Of a DNA stretch of 64,000 nucleotides, positions 44,071 through 53,792 are shown piece after piece. Numbering within the stretch: position 1 is the first letter of the stretch; each line of letters opens with the position of its first letter. The notes below the pieces were generated by a model that was not told the origin of the DNA, made no database searches, and was given only the letters and a program-made list of their open reading frames with translations. Both the position numbers and the translations under genes were made by a program. The DNA is from Candidatus Tectimicrobiota bacterium (lineage in GTDB: Bacteria; Tectomicrobia; Entotheonellia; Entotheonellales; Entotheonellaceae): assembly GCA_026005175.1 (NCBI GenBank), contig BPKO01000001.1, positions 496,001 through 560,000 on the forward strand. The letters are read 5' to 3'.

Positions 44071-44652
44071 ATGCAGGCGCTGCTGGCTCGACTGGAAGCC
44101 ATTCCCTCGCTCTATCGGTGGCTGATGATTCCGGCGCTCTGGCTGGTGGTGGCTGCCGGCTACTACTACGTTGTCTACCTGCCCAATGCCGAGGCCATCG
44201 CCCGGCTCAGGGAGCAGATTGCCGCCAAAGAACAAACACTGCGCAAGCACCAGAAAATAGCCGCCAAGTACGATGCCTTTAAAGCCAAAGTGGCCGAGCT
44301 CGACGCTGAGCTGCGCCGGGCATTGTTGCAGCTGCCGGAGAGCAAAGAAATTCCAGACTTGATTCGCCAGATCTCCGATCTTGGCGTGCAGACGGGCCTG
44401 GAAATCAGCCTCCTACGACCACAGGCCGAGCAGCAAAAGACGTTTTACGCTGAGGTCCCTATTACCGTAAAAGTTGTTGGCCCCTATCATGCCGTGGGTC
44501 AGTTCTTCGATGCACTGGCCCGCCTGCCGCGTATCGTCAGCGTCAGCAACGTGCGCATGAATGCCCAGACGCGCGAGACCGAGTGTCTGGCCGTCACCTA
44601 TCGCTTCTTGGAAGAGGAGGAAAAGCCCAATGCTGCCGCTGCCCGCCGCTGA
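44071..44652 (+). CDS. pilO: Type IV pilus assembly protein PilO
   Basis: 193-aa bitopic protein: TM about 19-37 (LMIPALWLVVAAGYYYVVYL), coiled coil IARLREQIAAKEQTLRKHQ, and a ferredoxin-like domain ending RMNAQTRETECLAVTYRFLEEE. It forms the periplasmic heterodimer with PilN. SD AAGGAGG; its 3' end overlaps pilP by 23 bases. Confidence 0.93.
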   Translation: MQALLARLEAIPSLYRWLMIPALWLVVAAGYYYVVYLPNAEAIARLREQIAAKEQTLRKHQKIAAKYDAFKAKVAELDAELRRALLQLPESKEIPDLIRQISDLGVQTGLEISLLRPQAEQQKTFYAEVPITVKVVGPYHAVGQFFDALARLPRIVSVSNVRMNAQTRETECLAVTYRFLEEEEKPNAAAARR

Positions 44653-45220
44653 CCGCCTGCGGCATACGGCCATCCGCTTGAGTGCTTTTTTGATGCACGG
44701 CGCCGCTGCTGCTGCTATCTTTGTGTCGCTAATGGCCACCCCCGCCCCGGCCGGACCGCCAGCGAATGGTCCAAAGGACGGGGAGGCCCCACGGCACCGC
44801 AGTGAGGCGCTTGTGCTGGCGCAGCAGGTGACCTCCCCAGCGCCCGAGCACTACCGCTATGATCCTGAAGGCCGACGTGATCCGTTTGAGTCGCTCGTAA
44901 AGGAGCAGACGCCCGTCGAACTCCAGCGGCTGCCGCGTGAAAACGGGCGACCCCGGGGGCCGCTGGAGCGGTATGATCTTTCGGCGTTGCAGCTCGTCGG
45001 TATTGTCTGGGGAGGGTTGGGCCGACTGGCGATCATTCGGGCCCCGGACGGAAAGGGGTATTTTGTGCGCGTGGGGACTTATGTGGGGGAAAACGGCGGC
45101 CGTGTGGTGGCCATCGAAGACGACCGCCTGGTGCTGGAAGAGCGGTATGTAGACGCGGAGGGCAACATTGTTCCCAAAACCCTCACCATCCCGCTGCGAC
45201 GGCAAGAAGAGAAAGGCTAG
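44630..45220 (+). CDS. pilP: Type IV pilus assembly protein PilP
   Basis: 196-aa protein. An N-terminal hydrophobic segment (about 17-40) serves as signal or anchor; a clear lipobox is not seen, unlike most PilP lipoproteins. The linker carries YDPEGRRDPFESLV and the C-terminal beta domain YDLSALQLVGIVWGGLGRLAIIR / RVGTYVGENGGRVVAIEDDRLVLEE contacts the secretin. Start ATG 44630 inside pilO with GAGGAGGAAAAG. Confidence 0.88.
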   Translation: MLPLPAADRLRHTAIRLSAFLMHGAAAAAIFVSLMATPAPAGPPANGPKDGEAPRHRSEALVLAQQVTSPAPEHYRYDPEGRRDPFESLVKEQTPVELQRLPRENGRPRGPLERYDLSALQLVGIVWGGLGRLAIIRAPDGKGYFVRVGTYVGENGGRVVAIEDDRLVLEERYVDAEGNIVPKTLTIPLRRQEEKG

Positions 45221-47385
45221 ATGGTGTTGCGCGTGTTTGTTGCCTCTCTTCCTCGTGCTGGTCCTCGGCAGTTGCCGCCCCGCTACCCTCCCTGCCCCCT
45301 CCCCTCCCAAGGTTTCTGAGGTCGTACCCTCCCTTCCGGTGATCACCGAGATTGCGGTGACGAGCGAGGGGGAACTTGTCCGCTTGACGGTCCATGCCAC
45401 GGGGAGTCTGCGCTACACGGCCTTTACCGTGCCCGATCCGCCGCGCCTGGTGGTAGACATCGCGGACGCCACCCTGGGCCAGCTGCCCTCCCCGCTGCCT
45501 GCGGCCCCACCGCTCGTGCGCCAGATCGAACCGGTAACGTTCCCAGATCGCGACCTCGTCCGCCTCCTCGTCCACCTCTCCCAGCTCGTGCCGTACACGG
45601 TGACCACCGCGGAGCAGCGTCTGGTGGTGACGTTTACCCCCGGCGGCGGCGCCTTCTGCCCCGGCGCCGCCCGCCATCTCTGCGGCGGAGGTGGCGTCGA
45701 TCGCCGTGTCCACGACGCCCACCGCTGCCGTCCTCGCCGTCGAAACGCGGGGTCCGGCGCCCACGGTGCAGGTGCGGCAGCGGCGCGAGCCGCTCCGCTT
45801 GGCGCTCGAGCTGCGCCCGGCCCGGCTCCGCCCCGATGTGCCACGGGAAACGGCAGTGAATGACCCCGAAGGGGTGATCACCCGGCTGCAGGCCGTGCAG
45901 CACCAGGTGGACGCAACGCCCCTGGTGACGATTACCGCTTACTTGCGGGAGCAGGCGCCTTTCGAGGTCGAGCAGTCTGGCGGGACCGTGCGCCTGGTCC
46001 TTGCCAAACCGGCAGCGGCGGCTGCTGCGACTGCCTCCGTGCCAAGCCCTGCCCCCGCGGAGCCCCCGGCGCCTCCGCAAGGCCCTGCGACACCCAAGTA
46101 CACGGGTGAGCGAATTTCTTTGGATTTTCAAGACGCCGACATCAAAGACGTCCTGCGGCTGATTGCCGAGGTGAGCGGCCTCAATATCATTGCCGGTCCC
46201 GACGTGAAAGGCACCGTAACCACCCGGATGGTCGACGTCCCCTGGGATCAAGCCCTCGATGTCATTTTGAAAGTAAACGGCCTTGGGCAGGAACGCGAAG
46301 GCAATATCATTCGGGTCGCGCCCCTTGAGCGCTTTATCAGCGAGCGGCAAGCGCTGCTGCGGGCGCAGGAAACCGAGGTGCAGATCGAGCCGACGGTAAC
46401 CCGGGTGGTGCCCATCAGCTATGCCGACGTCAACCAGCTCAAGCAGAGCCTTGAGCCCCTGCTGAGCGGCCGGGGCTCGATTTTCATCGACGAGCGCACC
46501 AATACCCTGATCATTTCCGATACCGCCAAAAATCTCGAGACCCTACTGGAGCTAGTCAAGACGCTCGACCGCCAAACACCGCAGGTGATGATCGAAGCAC
46601 GCATCGTAGAGACTTCGCGCAACTTCCTGCGCAACCTCGGCGTGCAGCTCGCCGGCCAGTTCGTGCAGCTCACCGATGCCCGCTTCCCCAACCGCATTGC
46701 CGTGCGTGGCGGCATCCCCGCCGCTGAGGGCGGGGTGCTGGCCCCACCCGATGCCGGCAACTTCCTCCTCGACTTGCCGGCCGCGGTGACCACTGGCCAG
46801 GGGGCAGCCATTGGCTTTTCGCTGGCCAATCCCGGGTTGAGCCAGATTCTCGACATCCAGCTCTCGGCGCTGGAAGCTTCGGGGCAGGGCAAGGTGATCT
46901 CGAATCCCAAAATTGCGACGCTCGATAATACCGAAGCGCTCATCCAGAGCGGCCTGCGCATTCCGTTCGAGACGGTGTCGGCCGAAGGCACGCAGACGCA
47001 GTTTGTCGACGCCAGCATCAGCCTCAAAGTGACCCCGCATGTTACCCCGGACGGCTACATCAGCATGAAGATTACCGCCACCAAGAACGAGCCTGACTTC
47101 TCGCGCACCTCGGCGCAGGGGGCCCCCACGATCATTACCCGCGAAGCGACGACCGAGATGCTGGTGCGCGACGGCGACACGGTGGTCATCGGCGGCCTGT
47201 TCCGGCGCACGGTGCAGGCCGAGCGCAGCGGCGTGCCAGGCCTCTCCAAGGTCCCGGTGCTCGGCTGGCTGTTTCAGACCACCCGCCAGAGCGAGGAAAA
47301 CGACGAGTTGCTTATTTTCATCACCCCGCGTATCATTCGCCAGCCAGAGGAGGAGCCTTCGGCACGCCGCGCCCCGGCTTATTGA
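45221..47385 (+). CDS. pilQ: Type IV pilus secretin PilQ (two frameshifts)
   Basis: Outer-membrane secretin pore. ATG 45221 abuts pilP; after an extra T (TTT 45236-45238) the frame reads LLPLFLVLVLGSC and an AMIN-type domain (RLTVHATGSLRYTAFTVPDPPRL in two parts, LVVDIADATLG). A second +1 lies near 45637-45660. The main part then runs AMIN2, a secretin N0/N1 region (RISLDFQDADIKDVLRLIAEVSGLN in pieces) and the secretin domain (MIEARIVETSRNFLRNLGVQ, VISNPKIATLDN, RDGDTVVIGGLF, LLIFITPRII). Repaired length about 720 aa, normal for PilQ. Essential to piliation, so sequencing error is the likelier cause. Confidence 0.9.
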
Positions 47386-47397
47386 GGACCCGTGTCT

Positions 47398-48518
47398 ATG
47401 CCTGAGAGGCTGATGCATGCCCGGTGTATCCCGGTGCGCACCCCCAACGAGCAGTACGACATTTACGTCGGTGCAGGCCTGCTGCCGCAGGTGGGGGAAC
47501 ATGTTGCCGCGCTGAGCCCAGGCCCGCCGCGCCTTTATCGTGTCGCATCCCTCGCTCTACGCGTTGTACGGCCATCCCCTGGCCGCATCTTTGGCGGAGC
47601 AGGGCTTTGCGGTCGAGGCGTGCCTGGTGCCGGAAGGCGAGCGCAGCAAAACGCTGTCCATGGCCGCGCGACTCTACACCCGCCTTGCCCGCGCGGGGGC
47701 GGATCGCCACAGCGTGCTGTGCGCCCTGGGCGGTGGCGTCATCGGCGACCTCGGAGGCTTCGTGGCCGCCACTTACATGCGCGGCATTCCCCTGGTCCAC
47801 CTTCCCACCTCGCTGCTGGCCATGGTGGACAGCAGCATCGGGGGCAAAACCGCCGTCAACCACCGGCTGGGCAAAAACCTCATCGGGGCCTTTTATCCGC
47901 CGCGCGCCGTCTTTACCGACGTGACCCTGCTGGCTTCGCTGCCGCCGCGGGAGTACCGCAGCGGCTTGAGCGAGGGTGGTTAAAGCCGGCGTAATTGCTG
48001 ACGCCGAGCTCTTTGCGTTTCTGGAAGCCCATGCCGCCGAAGTGCGGCAGCGCCAGGAGGCGGCCCTTCGCTTTTGCATCGAGCGCGCCGTGGCCGTCAA
48101 AGTGAACGTGGTGCAGCAAGATCCCACGGAGCGCGGCGTGCGTGCCATTCTCAACTTTGGCCATACCATCGGCCATGCCTTGGAAGCGGCAACCGCCTAT
48201 ACCCGCTACACCCACGGCGAAGCGGTGGCCATCGGCATGGCCCTGGTGGCACACCTTTCGGTTGAGCTCGGCTACTGCCGTAGCGAAACCCGGGATCGCT
48301 TGCTGCGCCTGCTGCAAGCCCTCGAGCTGCCGGTAACGGGAATTGAGGTGGCGCCTTCTCGGCTGCTGGAGCTGATGAGCCGGGATAAAAAAGCCCTGCA
48401 CGGCATCGTCCGCTTCGTTTTGCTGAAAGACATCGGCGCGGTTTGCTACCATCAGGAAGTGCCGGCAGCGGTCTTGCACGCCCTGTTGCAGCAGCACGCC
48501 TCGCCCTCCGGAGGCTAG
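47398..48518 (+). CDS. aroB: 3-dehydroquinate synthase (two frameshifts)
   Basis: AroB converts DAHP to 3-dehydroquinate, step two of the shikimate pathway. Segment 1 (ATG 47398; an in-frame ATG at 47413 is also possible) reads PVRTPNEQYDIYVGAGLLPQV. Segment 2 has FIVSHPSLYALYGH, EGERSKTLSMA, LGGGVIGDLGGFVAATYMRGI and DSSIGGKTAVNH. Segment 3 has VVKAGVIADAELF, ILNFGHTIGHALEA and HGEAVAIGMAL. The shifts are one extra G near 47521 and one in GGG 47974-47976. Repaired length about 370 aa. Part of the pil-aro operon. Confidence 0.92.
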
Positions 48519-48534
48519 GACAGGAGGACCCCTC

Positions 48535-48843
48535 ATGGCACAGGAAGCGGCGCCTGGTCCTGCTTCCCCGGTTTTCTACACCGAGACCCTGGCCCGGCTT
48601 TACCTTCGCCAGGGCTTTGTCCACGAAGCCCTGGCCATCTACCGCCACCTGGCGCGCGTGCATCCCGACCAGCCCGCCTTGCAGGCCCGGGTTGCCGAGC
48701 TGGAGCGCCGGCTGGCTGCCCCGCCCACCCCGGAGGCCGCCCCGGCCCGGCAGCGAGCTACCGCTGGCGTGCTTGCCGAACTCGAGCGCTGGTTGCGCTA
48801 TGTCCGGCGCCTCCGCCACAAAACCCCGCCGTCTGCCCCTTGA
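48535..48843 (+). CDS. Small TPR-like protein
   Basis: 102-aa protein with one tetratricopeptide-like helix pair ([37 protein letters not shown] in two helices) followed by a leucine/arginine-rich helix and a Pro/Ala linker. SD CAGGAGG. It lies between aroB and aroQ and is co-transcribed. A single repeat suggests a protein-interaction module; function unknown. Confidence 0.65.
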   Translation: MAQEAAPGPASPVFYTETLARLYLRQGFVHEALAIYRHLARVHPDQPALQARVAELERRLAAPPTPEAAPARQRATAGVLAELERWLRYVRRLRHKTPPSAP

Positions 48844-48848
48844 GTGCC

Positions 48849-49298
48849 ATGGCCCGCATTCTCGTCCTGCACGGCCCTAATCTCAACCTTCTTGGCCGCC
48901 GCGAACCGCAGTTGTACGGCCAGACTTCACTGGCGGCCATTGACACCATGCTGCGTCAGGCGGCGGCCGAGGCAGGCCACGAGCTGCTCAGCTTCCAGTC
49001 CAACCACGAAGGGGAGCTGGTGACGTGGATTCAGCAGCAGGGGGCGCAGGCTGACGTGCTGATCATCAACCCGGGGGCATATACCCACACCAGCGTGGCG
49101 TTGCGGGATGCCGTGCTGGCCGTGGGCCTTCCCACCATCGAGGTGCACCTCTCTAACGTCTACCGGCGGGAAGCCTTCCGGCACCACTCCTACCTGGCCG
49201 ATGTGGCTCGCGGTCAGATTGCGGGCTTGGGCGCTTATGGCTACTTGCTGGCTTTGCAGGCGGCCTGTGCGCTCTTGCGCGGGGAGATCGGCACTTAG
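48849..49298 (+). CDS. aroQ: 3-dehydroquinate dehydratase, type II
   Basis: 149-aa dodecameric type II dehydroquinase, step three of the shikimate pathway. Motifs are [17 protein letters not shown], catalytic Tyr23 (QLYGQTS), [28 protein letters not shown] with the catalytic His, and [23 protein letters not shown] 48849 lies 5 bases after the TPR stop. With aroB it places two consecutive shikimate steps in the pilus operon. Its end overlaps convergent uppP by 4 bases. Confidence 0.95.
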   Translation: MARILVLHGPNLNLLGRREPQLYGQTSLAAIDTMLRQAAAEAGHELLSFQSNHEGELVTWIQQQGAQADVLIINPGAYTHTSVALRDAVLAVGLPTIEVHLSNVYRREAFRHHSYLADVARGQIAGLGAYGYLLALQAACALLRGEIGT

Positions 49299-50116
49299 CG
49301 GGAAAAGAGCAGCGCTCCCAGACCCACCAGCCAGCAGTAGGGGGCGAAGCGCCAGAACTGTCCCTGGGACACCACGCGGAGGAGGAAGCGCAGGGCGAGG
49401 TAGCCAACCCCAAAGGCCCCGGCCATGCCCAGCAGCAGGGCAGGAGCGGGCGTCGTCGTGCCGGGGACCCGCTGCACGGCCGTGAGCAGCGCTGCTCCGG
49501 CAATCGCGGGAATGGCCATGAGAAAAGAAAAGCGCGCTGCCGCTTCACGCTGCAGGCCGCACCACAGGGCCGCGGCAATCGTCCATCCCGAGCGCGACAG
49601 GCCAGGGATGACGGCCACGCCCTGCACCAGCCCCAGCATCAAAGCATGGGAGATGCCAAGGGTATCCAGGTCTCGCCAGCTTTTGGGGGTATAGCGCAGG
49701 CTCCACAGCGCGCCGCCACTGGCGAGCAAGGCGAGCCCTACCGCCCACGGAGTGGCAAACAGTTCCTCCAGAGCGGTGGCCACCACCAGCCCCAGAAGGG
49801 CGGTCGGCACGTTGGCCAGCAACACCAGCAGTCCCAGGCGCCGATACTGCGCCAGCGCCAGGCCGTCCAGCGCCAGCGGCCGGCGCCACGCCGCCGGCAG
49901 CCCAGGGCAGGCCACCACCATCGCCCAGATGTCGCGGCGGTAAATGCAGAACACCGCGCCCAGGGTGGCTACGTGCACAAAGACATCGAACAGCAGGGCC
50001 GGTTCGCGCAGGCCAAAGAAGGCTTGCAGCAACACCAGATGGCCGGAGCTGCTCACCGGCAGAAACTCGGTAAGCCCTTGCAGCACTCCGAGGAGGAGGG
50101 CTTGCAGCGTCGTCAC
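49295..50116 (-). CDS. uppP: Undecaprenyl-diphosphatase UppP (BacA)
   Basis: 273-aa polytopic membrane phosphatase recycling the lipid carrier of peptidoglycan and polysaccharide synthesis. Motif 1 is [16 protein letters not shown] with the catalytic Glu and His. Motif 2 is [16 protein letters not shown]. About eight membrane segments. GTG 50116 is taken as start, 1 base after the manC stop, giving [14 protein letters not shown]; a longer form would run back into manC. Confidence 0.93.
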   Translation of the reverse strand: MTTLQALLLGVLQGLTEFLPVSSSGHLVLLQAFFGLREPALLFDVFVHVATLGAVFCIYRRDIWAMVVACPGLPAAWRRPLALDGLALAQYRRLGLLVLLANVPTALLGLVVATALEELFATPWAVGLALLASGGALWSLRYTPKSWRDLDTLGISHALMLGLVQGVAVIPGLSRSGWTIAAALWCGLQREAAARFSFLMAIPAIAGAALLTAVQRVPGTTTPAPALLLGMAGAFGVGYLALRFLLRVVSQGQFWRFAPYCWLVGLGALLFSR

Positions 50117-50117
50117 C

Positions 50118-51194
50118 TCACAGGTACTCCTGGGCACCACGGGCGCGCAGCGCCTCGACCAGCTGCCGCACCTCCTGGTCGCGGTCTTTGGGGCAGACAA
50201 GCACCACGTCGCCGGCGTGCACCACGATGAGGTCGCGCACCCCGATGGTGGCCACAAGCCTGTCCGGACTGTAGACAATGAGGCCTGAGGAGTCATGACC
50301 CACGTGCTGGCCGACGACCACGTTGCCCTCGGCATCCGGGGGGTATAGCTCGCCCAGGGCGCGCCAGCTGCCCACGTCGCTCCAGCCAAAGCGCACGGGC
50401 ACCACACCGACGCGGGCGGAGCGCTCCAGTACCCCTTGGTCGATGGAAAGGCTCGGCAGCTGGCGATAACGCGCGGCGAGTTCTGCGGCACTTTCGCCCT
50501 GGCGGGCGGCCGCCACGTAGGCTTGCAGGCCTTGCCACAGCTTGGGCAGGTGGGTGGCGAGTGCTTCGGCAATGGTCGCCGCCTGCCAGACGAAAATGCC
50601 GCTGTTCCAGAGGTAGCGGCCGGAGGCCAGCAGCCGGGCTGCCGTCTCGGCATCGGGTTTTTCCACAAAGCGCGTTACCCGGTGCGCCCTGGGCACGCCG
50701 GGCGTGGCCAGCAGCGGGCCCACTTCGATGTACCCGTAGCCGGTGGCGGCATACGTCGGCGCGACGCCCAGGGTCATCAACAGGCCGTGCTGCTGCGCCA
50801 CCGCGGCCGCCTGCTGCACGCTTTGGCAGAGGGCCGCGGCATCGGCAATCACGTGATCGGCCGGGAAAACGGCCATGATCGCCGCCGCGTCGCGTGCCAG
50901 CAGGTGCAAGGCGGCCAGGCCGACCGCCGCCGCGGTATTTCGCCCCTGCGGCTCCCCCAGCACGTTTTCCGGCGGCAGCTGTGGCAGCTGCGCCCGCGTG
51001 GTGGCGCACAGCGCGTCGGCGGTCACCACCACGGTACGCTCCGGGGGGCAAAGGGGAGCAATGCGGTCGGCAGTGGCTTGCAGCAGTGAGCGCTTGCCCT
51101 GCAAGACGAGAAACTGTTTGGGCCGCGTAGCCCGGCTCTGCGGCCAGAACCGCGTGCCGCTGCCGCCCGCCAGAATCGTGGCATACAGGGTCAT
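50118..51194 (-). CDS. manC: Mannose-1-phosphate guanylyltransferase
   Basis: 358-aa GDP-mannose pyrophosphorylase domain without the isomerase half. Motifs are ILAGGSGTRFWPQSR, PKQFLVL, VLGEPQGRNTAAAVGLAAL, VFPADHVI, YGYIEVG, VTRFVEKP and YLWNSGIFVW. It supplies GDP-mannose for polysaccharide or glycolipid. Start ATG 51194 overlaps the VTT gene stop by 4 bases. In an operon with uppP. Confidence 0.92.
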   Translation of the reverse strand: MTLYATILAGGSGTRFWPQSRATRPKQFLVLQGKRSLLQATADRIAPLCPPERTVVVTADALCATTRAQLPQLPPENVLGEPQGRNTAAAVGLAALHLLARDAAAIMAVFPADHVIADAAALCQSVQQAAAVAQQHGLLMTLGVAPTYAATGYGYIEVGPLLATPGVPRAHRVTRFVEKPDAETAARLLASGRYLWNSGIFVWQAATIAEALATHLPKLWQGLQAYVAAARQGESAAELAARYRQLPSLSIDQGVLERSARVGVVPVRFGWSDVGSWRALGELYPPDAEGNVVVGQHVGHDSSGLIVYSPDRLVATIGVRDLIVVHAGDVVLVCPKDRDQEVRQLVEALRARGAQEYL

Positions 51195-51811
51195 AGCACG
51201 AACCTCACCACCGCAAACCCAAGCAACAAGAGCAGCACGAAGACCACCGAGAGGAGGTTGAAGTAGCGATCGATAAACGCCCGCACCGGGGGCCCAAACT
51301 GCCAAGCCAGGGCGCCCAGGAGGCCAAAGCGCGCCGTGCGGCTCAGCGCCGAGGCCAGCAGGAAGGTGCCGACGTCGAGGCGAAAGACGCCGGCCGCCAG
51401 CGTGAAGACTTTATACGGAATCGGGGTAAAGCCGGCGCTGAAGACCGCCCAGAAGCCATACGCGTGGTATTTGCTGCCTACCAGGGCAAACGCTTCCGGG
51501 GTGACCCCAGGGACGTAGGCAAAAAACAGCCAGCCGACGGCTTCCCATAAGCCCCAGCCGATGAGATACCCGCCCAGGCCGCCCAGCACCGAGCTGATAG
51601 AGCAGACCAACGCATACCAGAGCGCCCGTCGCGGCTGTCCCAGCCCCAGGGCGAGGAGCAAGGGATCCGGAGGCAGGGGAAAGAAGGAGGCTTCGCTAAA
51701 GGCCAATGCGGCCAGCGCCGGTCCCCCGTAAGGCGTTTCCGCCCAGTGCAGCACCCAGTGGTAAAGCCGATGGAGGACGTTGGTACGCCGGGGAAGCGCG
51801 CGCTGTGACAC
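51191..51811 (-). CDS. VTT/DedA-like inner-membrane protein (YqaA type)
   Basis: 206-aa polytopic protein with the VTT (SNARE-associated) domain: FSEASFFPLPPDPLLLALGLG, SSVLGGLGGYLIGWGLWEAVG, FSAGFTPIPYKVFTLAAGVF and SRTARFGLLG. DedA-related proteins help flip undecaprenyl phosphate or maintain membrane homeostasis, which would suit the uppP neighbour. Start is taken as GTG 51811 with AGGAGA upstream. Heads the operon. Confidence 0.83.
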   Translation of the reverse strand: MSQRALPRRTNVLHRLYHWVLHWAETPYGGPALAALAFSEASFFPLPPDPLLLALGLGQPRRALWYALVCSISSVLGGLGGYLIGWGLWEAVGWLFFAYVPGVTPEAFALVGSKYHAYGFWAVFSAGFTPIPYKVFTLAAGVFRLDVGTFLLASALSRTARFGLLGALAWQFGPPVRAFIDRYFNLLSVVFVLLLLLGFAVVRFVL

Positions 51812-52081
51812 CGTTTGGATTTCTCCTGGGCTGCTGCCGTCTCCACCGCACAAGGACCCGCGCTACCCCTCTTTGGGCCAGGGGAGCCCGGCGTACCCGC
51901 TGGCGGGGCAGTCTTCTTGCAGACTTTTCCAACTGTACACAACAGGGCTGGCTGGATGCAACTCGTTGTTTGCTGACTTCAGGCCAAGCGCTGGCGTGTC
52001 GGCTGCCAGCCTCGACATCAGCCGCGGCAATGCGTAGAGTAATGCGGCGTGTGAGTGCGATCTCAGGCAGGAGGAAACGTC

Positions 52082-52867
52082 ATGCCCTTTGCCGACCTCG
52101 ATGGCTTGCGCATTTACTACCATACCGCAGGCGACGTCACCGCCCGCCGCGGCCAGCGCGTGCTCTACGTGCACGGCACCGGCTGCAACGGCCGCGTCTG
52201 GCTGCAGCACATGCAGGCGATAGCGGCCGTGCATACCCCGGTGGCCATTGACTTGCCCGGCCATGGCCAGTCTGCGGGGCGGGGCTTTCGCGGTGCTGCC
52301 GACTACGGTCACGTGGTCGCCGCGCTCGCCCGCCACTTGGGCTGGGAGCGCTGCGTGGTGGTTGGCCATTCTCTGGGGGGGGCCGTGGCCCTCACAGTGG
52401 CCGTCTACGAGTCGGAGCTGCTCAGCGGCCTGGTGCTCGTCGACACCGGCGCCCGTCTGCGCGTGCATCCCGACATTTTGCGCGCTGCCCGCCAGGCCGC
52501 CGCCAGCGGGCAGGCCTTGCCCTTAGACCGCGCCTGGGCCTATGCCCCCACCACGCCACAGACCGTGGTCGATGCCGTGCACGCCCTGACCGCCGACACC
52601 GACCCGCGGGTGACCTATGCCGACTGGATCTGCGACGACAGCTTTGACTTCATGGCCCGCCTCAAGGACATCCACGTTCCGGCGCTGGCGGTGTGTGGGG
52701 CCGAAGATCGCCTCACCCCGGTCCACTACCACCGCTACTTGCAGCGCCACCTGCCCCGCTGCCAGCTGGCCGTCCTGCGCCACGCCGGCCACTGGTCCTT
52801 TGTGGAGCAGCCGGCGCTCTTCAACCAGGTACTTTTGGCATTCCTCAGCGAGCTGCCCGCCGCGTGA
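52082..52867 (+). CDS. Alpha/beta hydrolase
   Basis: 261-aa alpha/beta hydrolase. The oxyanion strand is LYVHGTGCNGRVW, nucleophile elbow VVVGHSLGGAVAL, acid AVCGAEDRLTPV and the catalytic His HAGHWSFVEQP. C-C hydrolase, esterase and lactonase members share this pattern, so substrate is open. ATG 52082 follows CAGGAGGAAAC. Confidence 0.87.
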   Translation: MPFADLDGLRIYYHTAGDVTARRGQRVLYVHGTGCNGRVWLQHMQAIAAVHTPVAIDLPGHGQSAGRGFRGAADYGHVVAALARHLGWERCVVVGHSLGGAVALTVAVYESELLSGLVLVDTGARLRVHPDILRAARQAAASGQALPLDRAWAYAPTTPQTVVDAVHALTADTDPRVTYADWICDDSFDFMARLKDIHVPALAVCGAEDRLTPVHYHRYLQRHLPRCQLAVLRHAGHWSFVEQPALFNQVLLAFLSELPAA

Positions 52868-52948
52868 GGGACACTTGACACGAAAGCCTGGCGTTTCTAC
52901 CATCGCCGGCAAGGCCGATCCCGTCTCGCAGGCAAGGAGGGAACTCCC

Positions 52949-53779
52949 ATGCGCGTCCGGCGCCTTTCTCTGCTGGTTGGTCTTACCCTGCTGGTTGCGG
53001 CGCTACCCTTGTGGGCCCAACCCGGCACCATTGAGGTGCTCTGGCTGGGGCAGGCGGCAACGAAAATCACCTCGGTGGGCGGCAAGGTGATTCTCATCGA
53101 CCCCTTTCTGACGCAAAATCCCAAGACGCCCGAGCGCTTCAAAAACCTCGACGCCCTGGGGCGTATCGACCTCATCCTGGTTACCCACGCCCACCGCGAC
53201 CACCTGGGCGACGGGCCAGCGCTGGCCAAGAAGCACAACGTGCCGCTCATCGGCCCGGCTGGCCTCAACCAGTCCCTGGTGACCCTGGGCGTGCTGCCGG
53301 CCAACCTGGCCCCGCGCATGAACAAGGGCGGCACCATTACCCCGCTGGGGCCGGAGATCAAGATTACCATGACGCGGGCCGAGCACAGCTCGGAGCTGCT
53401 GTGGACCAACCCCACAACGGGCAAGCAGGAAACGCACGTGGGCGGCGAGCCGGTGGGGTTTATCATCGAGTTTGAAAACGGCTTCAAGCTCTACCATATG
53501 GGCGACACCGGGGTCTTTGGCGACATGAAGTGGATCGGAGAATACTACCAGCCCGACCTGGTACTCATTCCCATTGGCGGCCACTTCGTCATGGACCCCA
53601 AGGATGCCGCTTTTGCCACGCGGGCTTACTTGCGGCCCAAGTACGCTATTCCCATTCACTACGGGACGTTTCCCGTGCTGCGGGGCACCCCTGAAGAATA
53701 CATCCAGGCGCTGGGTGACAGCCCCACGCGGGTGTTCGCCATCCAGCCTGGAGACAGCCTGAGGTTTCCACCGCAGTGA
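52949..53779 (+). CDS. Exported metallo-beta-lactamase-fold hydrolase (UPF0173/YtkL-like)
   Basis: 276-aa protein with a cleavable signal (MRVRRLSLLVGLTLLVAALP to about residue 23). Metal ligands are THAHRDHLGD (His80, His82, Asp84, His85), AEHSSE, HMGDTGVFGD and PIHYGTFPV. The UPF0173 group is usually cytoplasmic, so the export signal is unusual. SD AAGGAGG. Upstream of the MaoC-like gene. Confidence 0.87.
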   Translation: MRVRRLSLLVGLTLLVAALPLWAQPGTIEVLWLGQAATKITSVGGKVILIDPFLTQNPKTPERFKNLDALGRIDLILVTHAHRDHLGDGPALAKKHNVPLIGPAGLNQSLVTLGVLPANLAPRMNKGGTITPLGPEIKITMTRAEHSSELLWTNPTTGKQETHVGGEPVGFIIEFENGFKLYHMGDTGVFGDMKWIGEYYQPDLVLIPIGGHFVMDPKDAAFATRAYLRPKYAIPIHYGTFPVLRGTPEEYIQALGDSPTRVFAIQPGDSLRFPPQ

Positions 53780-53792
53780 AGAGGAGCCGTCC

